This document shows positions 1-27,965 of a DNA stretch of 64,000 nucleotides, piece by piece. The stretch covers positions 67,835,501-67,899,500 of the forward strand of contig NC_058341.1 in assembly GCF_905475395.1 (NCBI RefSeq), in the 5' to 3' direction. Position 1 is the stretch's first letter. Each line of letters begins with the position of its first letter. The notes under the pieces are model-generated. The model saw only the letters and a program-made list of their open reading frames with translations, ran no database searches and was not told the DNA's origin. This stretch comes from Chrysoperla carnea (lineage: Eukaryota > Arthropoda > Insecta > Neuroptera > Chrysopidae). Both the position numbers and the translations under genes were made by a program.

Positions 1-464
1 AAGTCGTTATTGATTAATAATTTCAACAACAAAATTTTTTTTAAATAAGTATTAAATTATAAAATTAATATAATCTTATCTAACTACAAAATCTATTTAA
101 TTATAATAGGATCAAATTATCGTATGCCACTAGATGTTCTTAGATTTTAATTTAGCTGAAAATTATTTTTAAAAAAAACATAGATACAGTTGGTCCGCGA
201 ACGAAGACTAATGACAAAATCCTAAAAAATAACACTGATCACCAAGCATTATGCATTAGATCTACCAAAATTTTGAAAAACGGATACCACTCTTTTTTAA
301 GGACAAAATTTTGAAAATCTAAATAACTTCAAAAATCTTTAAGGTATAGAAAAAACTGAATTTCAAACAAAAATAATCGATATTATTTTATTGAATATTT
401 ATAAACGTTTAGTTTATTTCCGAAACAAATTTTTCATGAAAAACAAATGCTTTTTTTATCAGTT

Positions 465-503
465 TTTATACCATGTATATGAAATATCCTAAGGTATACT
501 TAG
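465..503 (+). mobile_element. DINE-like element, 5' terminal fragment
   Basis: Only the first 40 bp of the dominant repeat are present: the TTTATACCATG start and the GGTATACTTAG that follows. The fragment runs directly into a palindromic MITE. Confidence 0.5.
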
Positions 504-693
504 GGTCAATATTTATAAATATATGGTATTAAATAATTATGTAGAATTTAATGAATAATTAAGGAAAAAAACCGCATTTAATAGACTAGGATTCACGATT
601 GACCCTGACTATTATGCGGTTTTTTCAGTTAATTATCGATTAAATACTATTTAAATAATTATTTAATACCTTATATTTATAAATATTGACTCT
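502..693. repeat. Palindromic MITE, copy 1
   Basis: The left arm begins GGGTCAATATTTATAAATAT and the right arm ends ATTTATAAATATTGAC. The inner arms pair AAAAAACCGCAT with ATGCGGTTTTTT. The whole 190 bp unit could fold into one long imperfect hairpin. A second copy lies at 812-1001. Confidence 0.75.
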
Positions 694-811
694 GCACTAA
701 GGTAAGTATCGCTTAGATAATGTTTATCTGAAAGCTTTTTTTATACGTTGGACCTTTTTTTGAAATAGAGGGAGCAGAAGATGGAGTGCTGAGCTATACG
801 TACCTTAGTGC

Positions 812-1001
812 AGGGTCAATATTTATATATATATATGGCATAAAAAAAATTATTTGAGTAATCGATAATTAAGTGAAAAAACCGTATAATAGATAAGGTC
901 AATCGTGAATTCCAGTCTATTATGCGGTTTTTTTCCATAATTATTCATTAAATATTACTTAAATGATTATTTAATACCTTTTATTTGTAAATATTGACCA
1001 A
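812..1001. repeat. Palindromic MITE, copy 2
   Basis: Same family as 502-693, with ends GGGTCAATATTTAT and TAAATATTGACC and inner CCGTATAATAG/CTATTATGCGG arms. Between the two copies, GCACTAAGGTAAGTA (about 692) and TACGTACCTTAGTGC (about 798) form a further inverted pair. Both copies may therefore belong to one larger compound inverted repeat. Confidence 0.75.
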
Positions 1002-1235
1002 GAACTAAAGTACGTTAAGCTGAGTGTAACACCTTCTGGACCCCTCTATTTCAAACGCAAAAGAAACGAGATATTTACAAAAAACTGATTTTCGATACCT
1101 TTGACCTTGAATATCTAACGACGCGAACGCGTTATCATTTGTGACTTTTGAGACAACATTTGTACCATCAAAATAAAGGTTTGTACAAATAATTAGCTTA
1201 TTCCGTTAGATTCCGAGGCTGATTACTTATTTTGA

Positions 1236-1830
1236 CTAAGATGATCGGGTTATTTTTCGTTTAAATTATTTTGTCTCGAGTGTTTTTTCCTAAGCGGTAC
1301 ATTTTTAGACCGTCAGTATATTTTTCGTCAAACCTAGACATAATAAGCTTGAAAATGAGGGATGAATCATGGAATTTGATAAGGGAAAAAGGAAGATAAT
1401 TGTAGGACAGGTAAAACTTGCTAGAGTAATAATATAAGACTAGCCCGACCCGCGAGGAACTCTGCTCCTATATTTATCGTAACACGTGGCTACCCTTTAC
1501 CTGTGGCTAAAAACAACCAACAACAAATTTTGTAGAAACGTGGTGAAAAAAATCAAAAGTTCTTAAAATAATATTAGGAGAACATGTATTAAAAAAAAAT
1601 TATGTCTAGAGTACTAGGAGAGCATATGTAAAAACTATCATGCTTGTTTCATAATGTTTTGAGTATTATATATCGAATATTATTAGGTATTAAAAGAGCA
1701 TCTGTAAAAACTAACATGTTTTCCTGATAAATTTATTATTTAAATTTACGTTATTTTTTCTTTCAAATTATTTTGTATAGCGTGTTTTTTCCTAAACGGT
1801 ACATTTTTAGACCGTGAGTTCATTTTTCGA
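1236..1830. repeat. Direct repeat pair of about 90 bp
   Basis: About 90 bp at 1236-1330 recurs at 1740-1830. Both copies share TTTTTTCCTAA, CGGTACATTTTTAGACCGT and CATTTTTCG. The DNA between them contains two shorter related blocks around GAGCAT(A/C)TGTAAAAACTA (about 1620 and 1697). No coding sequence is seen here. Confidence 0.55.
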
Positions 1831-1884
1831 TTGCTTCAAAACAGTTTCATTTCATTTCAATACAAATTCTCTTTCATTCTTAAT

Positions 1885-2419
1885 TTTTATACCATGTATA
1901 TATGAAATATACATAGTATATTAAGTTTAGTCCCAAGTTTGTAACGCTTAAAAATATTGATGCAACGAAAAAAATTTTGGTATAGGTGTTAATTTAATTA
2001 TCTAATTAGTCCATAACGCGATAACTCCTAAACGAAAAAAAGATATCAAGCTTTTTACAGCCCACTGAGGACGTAAAAAGTGAGGTCGAGTTCGTAAATG
2101 AGCAACATAGGTCAATTAGGTCTTGGGTCCTACGGATCCATATATTGTAAACCGTTAGAGATAGAGCGAAAGTTTAATCGTAAAAAATGTTCCTTATTAA
2201 AAAATAAACAACTTTTGTTTGAAACATTTTTTTGTAAACATCACTGTTTACTCACGAGGGCACCCATTAGATGCAAATTTTATAGTATGTATTAATATGG
2301 GATTATCAGTTATGTATGTGTGACATGTATAGGTATGTGTAATATGATAGAGTAATCAACACCGTCTATACATGGTATTTCAACAATTAACTCAGTCAAT
2401 TGTTTGTTTTCACTTGTTA
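1885..2419 (+). mobile_element. DINE-like element, near full length
   Basis: A complete copy of the dominant repeat, running from TTTTTATACCATG to the terminal stem-loop (AATTAACTCAGTCAATTG) and TTTTCACTTGTT. It includes the conserved internal block around CGTTAGAGATAGA and the AACATCACTGTTTAC segment. The GTCC-rich block is reduced in this copy. Short ORFs inside it are incidental. Confidence 0.75.
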
Positions 2420-2542
2420 TTTTATACATATTTTAATTTGTAAACTTCTACCCATTCATTGATGGTTATTCTACCAATTGAATGTTAGTAAATTGTTTCT
2501 ACATAATTATAATTTTTTATTTTACCAACGGATATAATTAGC

Positions 2543-2578
2543 GCTTACTTACTTTGACCTAAGTCAAAGTAAGTAAGC
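2543..2578. repeat. Perfect 16 bp hairpin
   Basis: GCTTACTTACTTTGAC is followed after four bases by its exact reverse complement. No transcript or partner feature is evident nearby. Confidence 0.6.
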
Positions 2579-2854
2579 TCATTGCTTTATGATAAAAAGT
2601 GGGATTTTAATCACATTGCTTTGGTTTCAAAAATTTTAAAAGGTCGGCTAGGCACCAAAAGGTTTATAGCTACCGACTGGAGAGCTCCTCTGGCTTTATG
2701 TAGAATTGAGACAGGTGCGAGTTGGTCATGACTAGTTCAATATATAGATCGACAAAACAATGATATAAAATTGTAAAGATAACTTCTACAATTGAAGAAA
2801 AATCACAACTAATTTTTTACTACTTATTCCCTAAGAAATACGCCAGTCAAATCC

Positions 2855-4260
2855 TACATTAAAATCGCAAAGCGCGATGTGAGCTACTTTCTTGGTATGT
2901 TGTTTGGACCCCATAGGGTGCAAACAAAAAAAGTTGTGCTTTCTGCATAATACGTGAAAAGCTGCAAAATTTTCGGACTTTTTTCAGTTTTTGCATTTTA
3001 ATTCAAAAATTATAAACTTTTGGCTTAAAATGCTGGTATAAGATGCTAGTGGCATAAGATGCTAACAGAAAAAGTATACTAAATATGTAACAATTGAAGT
3101 ATACAGTTCCGTATGTCTAAAAGTTTTTGAGAAATGATGCTTGAAAAATTGCATAAATGCTAAAATTTTTAGTTTTGCTTATGTTAAACCGTTAGAGATA
3201 GAACGAAAATTTAAATGTAACAAATGTTCCTTATATACCAAAATAGAGAACTTTTGTTTAAAAAAATTTTTCGTAAACATCATTCTTTTCTTGTGCAAGG
3301 GCAAATTAGGGCAAAACTTCGGTGTCCATTTTCTCCGAAAATATAATAGATAGAGAAATGAAAATTTGAAGGTAGCTTCAACTTGCAAGCTTTATAAAAA
3401 AATCATAAATATAAAATCATAAAATAAAATTTTTCTGGAAAATACTTCGAAAATGTTCAAAATTTTAGACAACTAGTACAAATGGCAGCGTGATATAAAG
3501 TTGTTTTTTTTGGTATCTTATTTGGACACGTTAATACTAAAACTATCACTTTGTAGTCATTATGTGAAAAAAAAAAGCATAAAAATTTATTGAGTCTATT
3601 GACATTTATTGACACTCATTTACACAAAATAGTTGTTAGGTCACAAAAAAATTAAATTTACTCCTTTTTGAGGATCCCCGTTGGCCATCTTTTTGAGACA
3701 ACTCTTCGTTAGATGACAATCCTTCTTCAATACGTTTGTCGATGTGTTCTTCTGACTTTAATAAGCTCCGTACTTTATCTTTTCGTTTGAAGCTAACTTT
3801 CTCAAACGAGTTTCCAACGACATGTTTCACTCCATGAGTCAACTATTTTCCCTTTTTTTTACATAATGCCCACAATTTCATGTCAAGTTTTTTTGTTTTT
3901 TACGATTACAAGAGAACTATGGTTTAGCCCCTTTTGCGCTTAAATGAAAGGTAATTACATTTTATATCAATTTTTCAAGCACCATAGCTCAAAAATGATT
4001 AGACATACGGAACTGTGGATTGGCTTCACTTGTTTCAAATTTCTTATACTTTCAAAATGACTAGTGTCAAAAGCCCATAGTTTTTGTATTAATCTGCAAA
4101 AACTGAAAAAAGTTAAAAAAAATTTGCAGTTTTTCACGTATTACGCAGGAAGCACAACTTTTTTTTGCTTGCAAAACGTGGTTTCATACTCTCATTAGGG
4201 GTGCAAATAACATATCAAATAAGTGGCTTAACATCGCGTTTTGTGATTTTAGCTGTTTTT
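2855..4260. mobile_element. Inverted-repeat element of 1.4 kb with nested DINE-like fragment
   Basis: Arms at about 2860-3165 and 3965-4255 are inverted copies. They share CGCGATGT near the outer ends, GTTGTGCTT(T/C)CTGC, AATACGTGAAAA, and CAGTTCCGTATGTCTAA near the inner ends. The interior holds a + strand fragment of the dominant repeat (about 3176-3390) and a short coding-looking ORF on the - strand. No transposase is recognised. Confidence 0.65.
3636..3842 (-). CDS. Hypothetical 68-residue ORF inside an inverted-repeat element
   Basis: I do not recognise this ORF. It is hydrophilic and rich in Lys, Glu and Ser (for example KSEEHIDKRIEEGLSSNEE), unlike the Phe/Ile/Tyr-rich chance ORFs common in this AT-rich DNA. 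It sits in the interior of the inverted-repeat element at 2855-4260 and could be a remnant of a protein that element carried. No promoter or splice signals support it, so it may be spurious. Confidence 0.2.
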   Translation of the reverse strand: MTHGVKHVVGNSFEKVSFKRKDKVRSLLKSEEHIDKRIEEGLSSNEELSQKDGQRGSSKRSKFNFFVT

Positions 4261-4373
4261 TTTGTTTATGGTGTAAAATTTTACTGGTGTAAAAATATGT
4301 AAATTGTATATACAAGCAATAGGTAATCCCTGGACCAAAGATTACAAAATTGAGCAGATATTTAAACCAACAA

Positions 4374-4960
4374 AAACAAGTGAAAACAATCAATTGACTG
4401 AGTTAATTGTTGAAAAACCATGTATAGACAGTGTTGATTACACTGTGACATTACACATACATGCATGCCACACATACATAACTGATATTCCATAAAATTG
4501 ATATAATGTTAATACAATACATACTATACAATTTGCGTCTAATTTGTGTCCCCACAGGAAAAAAGTAATGTTTAAGAAAAAAAGGTTTCAAACAAAAGTT
4601 TTTTATAAGGAACATTTTTTACATTTAAACTTTTGTTCTATCACTAACGGTTTACAAAATGGATTCTACTGACTCAAGACCCAATTGACCTATGTTGCTC
4701 ATTTACGAACTCGACCTCACTTTTTACGTCCTAACCACGCTATAAAAATTTCAGCTTGATATTTTTTTTTTTGTGTTTGAGTTATCGTGTACACAGGCGG
4801 ACAGACGGACAGACCGACAACCGGAAATGGACTAATTAGATGATTTTATGAACATCTATATCGAAATTTTTTTCGTGGCATCAGTATTTTTAAGCGTTAC
4901 AAACTTGGGACTAAACTTAATATACCTTGATATATATTTCATATAAACATGGTATAAAAA
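4374..4960 (-). mobile_element. DINE-like element, full length
   Basis: Reverse-orientation copy. It starts AAGTGAAAACAATCAATTGA with the stem-loop, passes through the AAACATTTTT and CTAACGGTTTACA blocks and the GGCGGACAGACGGACAG block, and ends AACATGGTATAAAAA. Confidence 0.75.
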
Positions 4961-5127
4961 CCAGGCGAGTGAATCACCAGTTTGGTCAAATTGTCAACAT
5001 GAACACATAGTTTATCCATAGAAAAACGAAAAATCAAATTCTTGAAACCTCTGTTGGATACAACTTTAATGTCTATGAAGTAGATTTGAGCATATCTATA
5101 CGACAGAAAAATAAGAAAATAAAAAAG

Positions 5128-5795
5128 TCGATCTGCTTAAAAATCCAAGTGAAGTTTCTTCACCGAGATTATCTTTATTTGGTTGTAAGAAATGACCTAT
5201 GAAAAGTCCTTTGCAGTATCATGTGCGAAAATAAATTCATGATTAAAGGTCGCGAAAGTAGTTTTTTTTAAAATATCTCATTAATTAAGTTTATTGCAGT
5301 TTAAGTGATTATAAAATATGTTCGTGAGTTAATTTTCCATAAAAAAAGGTACTTTACGTACAAAATATACGATAAGCTGGCTGAAAACAATGTCAAAAAA
5401 ATATGTAAAAAATTAGATATTTTAAAAAATATTTATAATATTTTAAAAAATTACAAATTTTATTTATAGTTTTTTAAATATTTGAAATTTATGAAATATT
5501 TTTGTGTTGTGAGGTATGCGACTCTAACTTTTCTCAGTTAAATATCTCGAAAACTATTGCTTCTACGCAAATTTGTTACAGAACCTTTTTCGTGTAAAAT
5601 TAACTCGCAAACAAATTTTGTAATAACTAAACTGCAATAAACTTAATACTATACGGGATAAGTATTTGAAAAAAGCCTATTTTTACGCACATGATTTTGC
5701 AATGGACTTTTCATAGGTCATTTTCTTGCATCCGAATAAAGGTAATCCCGGTGAAAAAACTTCACTTGGATTTTTTAAATAGGAAAACGTTTATT
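5128..5795. mobile_element. Inverted-repeat (MITE-like) element, 0.67 kb
   Basis: Arms at about 5130-5375 and 5570-5795 are reverse complements. They share AAATCCAAGTGAAGTTTCTTC, TGACCTATGAAAAGTCC, ATCATGTGCG and TTTATTGCAGTTTA. No ORF of transposase type is seen. Confidence 0.65.
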
Positions 5796-5799
5796 TTCC

Positions 5800-6775
5800 T
5801 GGGCTAGATGATTCAGAAATATGGGGTTTTTTGTCAAAGGTAGATAATCAACCAGAAAGAGAAACTTTTAAATACTGTGGCGATCTTCAGATTAAACCCA
5901 TGGATAATTTCAAATTTGAGATTGGCGATATAAGTATTAAAGCTTTTCTTTCGTTATTTATTATAATATTCATAAATACATCAATCTTGTTATTTATAAA
6001 TACCTTATCTTGAATTCTTATCACCTATCCATTAGTTTTGGTCCCTTTGATGACATTTCTTCAACGTTAGATTCGACAAACCACCCTGATTCTAGTAGAT
6101 CTTCTAAATCTTCAAGAACATCGCCGTCTTCGTCTCCAATATTATTTCTAGTCTGCATTGGTTCTTTATCCACAATTCATTTCTTTGTATTTTCTGAGAA
6201 CATTTACCATAGTAAGATTTTTTTACACCATTAGAAAGTATAGATTTAAGCGAACAAAAGCCCACCAACTTTTTTAAAAAGGGAAATATTTTGACGCCAG
6301 AATTTTCGATTGAAAATTAGGGGTACTTTTTCGATATTAATTCAAAGAAGGTGAAAAAATAAATATTTTAAATAAACAAAATTACAGTGTGTTTGAAACA
6401 TAGAAAAGAAAGTTTTTACCAAGTTTCGTGAAAAAAAAATTTTTTTTGTAAAAGATACAAATGAAAAACCAAAAACTTTCACATTATTTGAATTTTTCAC
6501 ATAAATTTTGAGGTTATGTGAAAAAACTGTATGAACAAAAGTTGTAGATCTTTTCATTACCTAGAACTTTGCAATTTAACTTTTTTCTATAGGACTTGTA
6601 GTTTTGTCGAAAATCAAGATAAACTGTTTTGTACCCTTAAAAACTTACCCCCTTCCACTTCCCGACCTAAGATCGCCCGTAATTTATTTTTCCTTTCATT
6701 TTTGTTATATTTTCTTCCTTTTCCAATGGGTTTCGTCCTACTATAATTTTGTTTGGTCGTAAAAATTATCAACCC
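5800..6775. other. Non-coding stretch, no feature recognised
   Basis: AT-rich DNA with only short ORFs (60-74 residues) of skewed composition. I see no splice-supported coding sequence, RNA gene or clear repeat ends here. Confidence 0.4.
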
Positions 6776-7198
6776 TGGACTATAACTGATATTCCCTTAT
6801 TAATACTTAATATCAAATTTGCACCTATTAACGCCCTCGTGGATAAACAGTTATGTTAACAAAAAAATGTTTCAAACAAAAGTTGTTTATTTTTTTATAA
6901 GAAACATTTTTTATATTTAAACTTTTGTTCTATTTCTAACGGTTTACAAGACCCAAGTTACCTATATTGCTCATTTACGAACTCGACCACACTTCTTACG
7001 TCCTGAGTACGCTATAAAAGTTTCAGCTTAATGTATCTATTCATTTTTGAGTTATCGTGTTTCAGACAACCGCAAATAAACTAATTAGATAATTCTATAA
7101 ACACCCATACCAAAATTTTTTTCGTAGCATCAATATTTTTAACCGTTACAACCTTGGGACTAAACTTCATATATTTCATATATACATGGTATAAAAAT
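6775..7198 (-). mobile_element. DINE-like element, 3'-truncated copy
   Basis: Reverse-orientation copy. It is missing the stem-loop end but keeps the blocks from GCCCTCGTGGATAAACAG through ACGGTTTACAAGACC to the TATACATGGTATAAAAA terminus. Confidence 0.7.
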
Positions 7199-7596
7199 AG
7201 CCGAATTAGTGTAACTCTCAAATGAGACATGTTCTGTATGTTTAAAATATATAGGAATCTATGGGCTAACAGTTATAATTAGTTTGACATTCATTCATCC
7301 TCACAAAATTTCTCACAGTTATAATATATCAGGATTCCTGTAACAGTAACAAAGGCCAAAGTGAAAACGAAATTTTTCTAAACTAAACTGAATCAACAAT
7401 CCAAATCTGCTATGTTTTCTTTTTCTAAGGACTTCGAAAATCTCCAAATTCTAAGTAAAATTGGCATTTTTAATTTTTAAAAGGGCGCGATGAAAATACC
7501 GACACAGTATTTACTGTAATCTCTGGAGATATTAGACCGAATTCGATAAATGTGGTGTTATTGAATTAGCCTTAGTGTCAAAAATAACAAAGAGTC

Positions 7597-8250
7597 AGGC
7601 CCGTTCGCAAGGGAGGGGTTTTGGGGGTCAAAACCCCTCCCATTGAAAATCTGTCTACATAAATTTAGAACTAACAATATAGTTCTGCAAATCCACCCAT
7701 TTATGAGACGCATTTCCACAAACGAAACAGATATCCATGCATATTTTAAGCTCGGTAAATACTTTGTCTTTGAGTCGAGAACTTCAAACAGAAAGCCTGA
7801 ATCTTGGCGAGGCTATCGAACCAGCTGATACTGCGAAATATATTTTGATTGAAAGAAGGAGAATAGTTGAAGAAAAATTCAGAAAAATTTCCAAAAACCA
7901 TGAGCGATATCTGCGATGAATACGACATAGAAGTGCGGAAGCCAAAGTTCGCATAATAATAGACTCGAATATACAGACTGATTAAGTTCAAGATTATAGA
8001 TCAAATTTTGAATAATCGCAATATTTTATCAAATTTTTTAATTTTTTCAATCTAATGAAATTTATTGCACGACTTTTTAAACTGGAATATTCAAGTTTGC
8101 ACGATGATTTCCGTGACATCCGGGTCGATGGAGTTCAACTGTTCAAAAATTCACTCGAAGCACTCGATATTTGCAATAAAGATACGTTATCGAATGTCTA
8201 TTAAATACTTCGCGTTATGGCAGTTTTGCCTGTGACAACAGCGATGGATA
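7597..8250 (+). pseudogene. hAT-family transposase remnant (ZMYM1-like type)
   Basis: A decayed transposon. It begins with a CAGGCCCG motif typical of hAT termini and a GGAGGGGTTTTGGGGG block. Translated pieces run through stops and frameshifts. Near 8200 they end with NVY, a stop, and ILRVMAVLPVTTA, which matches the hAT C-terminal dimerisation region (normally followed by ERSFS). A homologous copy lies in opposite orientation at 12100-12960, inside Gba1 intron 2. This copy breaks off just after the VLPVTTA motif. It is non-functional. Confidence 0.6.
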
Positions 8251-8281
8251 ATTAGAAAATATAAAGAAATTGTCCATCGAG

Positions 8282-9225
8282 CAATGTTGCAAACTCTACC
8301 AGTTTTTAGGTAGATCTACCAACTTTGAGTATCTGTTTCAAATCTACTACCTCGCGAGGAAAATCTACCAACTTTAAAAGTATGTAAAAAAAAGTTATCC
8401 GTCCATCACGTGACTAGTCAACTAGTTAACTAGGCAATTTGTATGATGTAAATATAATCAAATGCTCTAGAAATATCGTAAACTAGGCAATTTATATGAC
8501 GTAAATATATTAAAATGCTCTAAAAATATCGTAAATTAAGCACTTTGTATGACAATAATGTAATAAAATGTTTTAAAAATATTGTAAAAGCGTCAAAAAA
8601 CAAAGTTTTTTATGTTTTCTTTTTTTAAAGCGCTGTAAGGTGAAGTTTTTTTTTTGCATAAACAGAATCTATGATAAATTTTCTTCATTATGAAAACTTT
8701 TTTGAAGCTCATTCGCCGATTACCTACTTCTTGTACAATTAACAATGTTCTTCCTCAAGGTACTGCGTTAAAAATCACAATTTTAAAATGAAATAATTAA
8801 AGGTTTTGCCCCGCAAGAGGGCCCAAAACTATGTTTATTGTAATCAAGGGACTTTGATCTATCATCTACCGCAAAAAAATGAAATTCATCGTACTTGCTC
8901 AAAGAGCCGGACTACCTTAATAAAATTCCGTGAAAATGCTTATAACTATGGCTTATAATATTAAGTTTCCTTGTTTTTTATCAACGTTGTTATAGCTCTT
9001 TCATTAATTAAACACTAACCGAAGAAAACAATTCTAAATTGTTTAATCTAAATATTAGGTGAAGAGATTTATTTTTGGTTCAGGGCAACCGAAACCGACA
9101 AAAGGACACAACGATGGATTGCGCAGAAAAAAAGAGAGATTAGATCTACTATCTTTTTTAAGCAATATTTTTCTGAAAACTACTAATCTACCACCTAGAC
9201 AGATTTTCGGTTGGCAACACTGCCG
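8282..9225. mobile_element. Inverted-repeat element with GTTGC/GCAAC ends
   Basis: The left end (GTTGCAAACTCTACCAG, TAGATCTACCAAC) is mirrored at the right end (AATCTACCACCTAGACAG, GTTGGCAACACTGCC). Within it, about 8430-8590 holds three tandem copies of a roughly 60 bp unit around CAATTT(A/G)TATGA and TCTAAAAATATCGTAAA. The part at 8400-8850 recurs inverted at 57466-57790. Confidence 0.5.
8428..8590. repeat. Tandem repeat, about 60 bp x 3
   Basis: Three imperfect units, each containing GGCAATTTRTATGAYG or a variant followed by AAAATGCTCTARAAATATCG. The last unit is more diverged. Confidence 0.6.
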
Positions 9226-9448
9226 TCCAGTGAAGCAGACCTTTGAAAATATACTAACTGGAGTTGGCAATAGAGTAAGAACCACCTTTCAAAGAAATTT
9301 TCAAACACAATATTCAAACAGCTGCCAGAGAAACACAATAACAGCGCATAGCATTCAATTATAATGGTCGTATTGACGGAAGTTAGTTGTTTCAATAGTT
9401 ACTGTTTGTTTAATTAATTTTGTATAAAAGTTCTAAAAAATGGTTAGA

Positions 9449-9787
9449 TAATGAGTGTGTTCCGTAATATTCACCAGTATACTGGCCAGTGCGCATGACG
9501 TCAGAAATCGGTGCCATATTGTACTGCAGTAAAACGGGCATCACAGTGTACATGTGTTTATCGGGTGTTTGTACAAGAAATTTATTTATTTATTGATCAT
9601 TAAGAAGGAATAATGGCGTCTGAAAAAGACTTACTCGTAATTGGCGAATACAATGAGAATATATATTTAAGAATATATACACGTACTGGCCAGTATATTT
9701 CAGAACGATTCACCAGTATGGCGTCGGTTTATGACGTATTAAGCACTGACTAGTATACTGGAGAATATTACGGAAAACACTCATTAT
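9449..9787. mobile_element. MITE with about 43 bp terminal inverted repeats
   Basis: The left terminus reads ATGAGTGTGTTCCGTAATAT and continues to CCAGTATACTGG. The right terminus mirrors it, ending ATATTACGGAAAACACTCAT. The flanking bases are TA on both sides, consistent with a TA target duplication as in Tc1/mariner-type insertions. The element is 0.34 kb and non-coding. Confidence 0.75.
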
Positions 9788-9789
9788 TA

Positions 9790-10425
9790 TTTTATTTGCT
9801 AGGTTTATTTTAAAGTAGACATGTATCATAGGTTAGTAAGGTATAATTATTAAATAATATTTATTAAATAGCAATTATTATGTTGTAAACACGTGCTAGG
9901 ATATTATATTGTATATTAAAACATACGCATGAATAATCATGATTCGTCATTTATTATCCTTCTCAATAATCTTGGAGAGGTGGTTCTCATTCTGTTGCCA
10001 AATCCAGTTGGTATATTTTCAAATGTAACGAGTAGTTAATAATAAAATAATATTTTCATTTAAATAAAATAAGTTTAAAAGTTTGCCTGCAGACACACTG
10101 AACATATTAATAATATAACAACAATCATATTAATGTCGTGACTTTCACTTAAGTCCAATGACTTAATAATCATTTTTATAAAAAAAAGTTTTTTACTTTA
10201 TAAACAAGCATAGATGATATCAACAATACAACATGCAATCATTATTATTATTATTTCAAGTTTAATGAAAGTATTGGTATTAGTTATCAAATGATGAATC
10301 AGTAAATAACTTGTGATCATTTGGTTATTTATAAAATATTTCGATATAAATATTGAAAATATTTGTTTTAAAAAAAGTTACACAAATAAATAATCAAATA
10401 ATAATCTTTTAAGTGTGTGTAAATT
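9790..10425. other. Upstream region of Gba1, no repeat recognised
   Basis: AT-rich DNA preceding the Gba1 start codon. A TCAGT motif at 10299-10303 matches the arthropod initiator consensus and would give a 5' UTR of about 125 bp. This is a weak call because such pentamers are common by chance and no TATA box sits at the expected distance. Confidence 0.25.
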
Positions 10426-27770
<17,345 letters not shown>

Positions 27771-27837
27771 TAAATAAATAAAAATTTACACAGCCAATAA
27801 AAAAATTAAAACATTTACAATTTATATTTATATACAT

Positions 27838-27965
27838 TTAATACATTGATCCTTTATCCTCCTTGTATAAAAAATATACCGTAACGGGTCCATTATTTGT
27901 ATTCACAATTTCTGTATGGGTTATCAATTGCGTCGCTGCAATTCCGTACAGTAATAAAGGAATTC
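27838..27965 (-). CDS. Exon 2 of the small membrane-protein gene
   Basis: Opens with the rest of a Gly codon, then IPLLLYGIAATQLITHTEIV and a hydrophilic tail to TAA. Its stop is 67 bp from the Gba1 stop on the other strand. No AATAAA is seen on this strand just downstream; AATATAAA-type variants are present. Confidence 0.62.

Noticed and set aside
9059-9364. 101-residue ORF
   Set aside because: It runs across the right end of the inverted-repeat element at 8282-9225 into flanking DNA, which makes a real gene unlikely; no family recognised.
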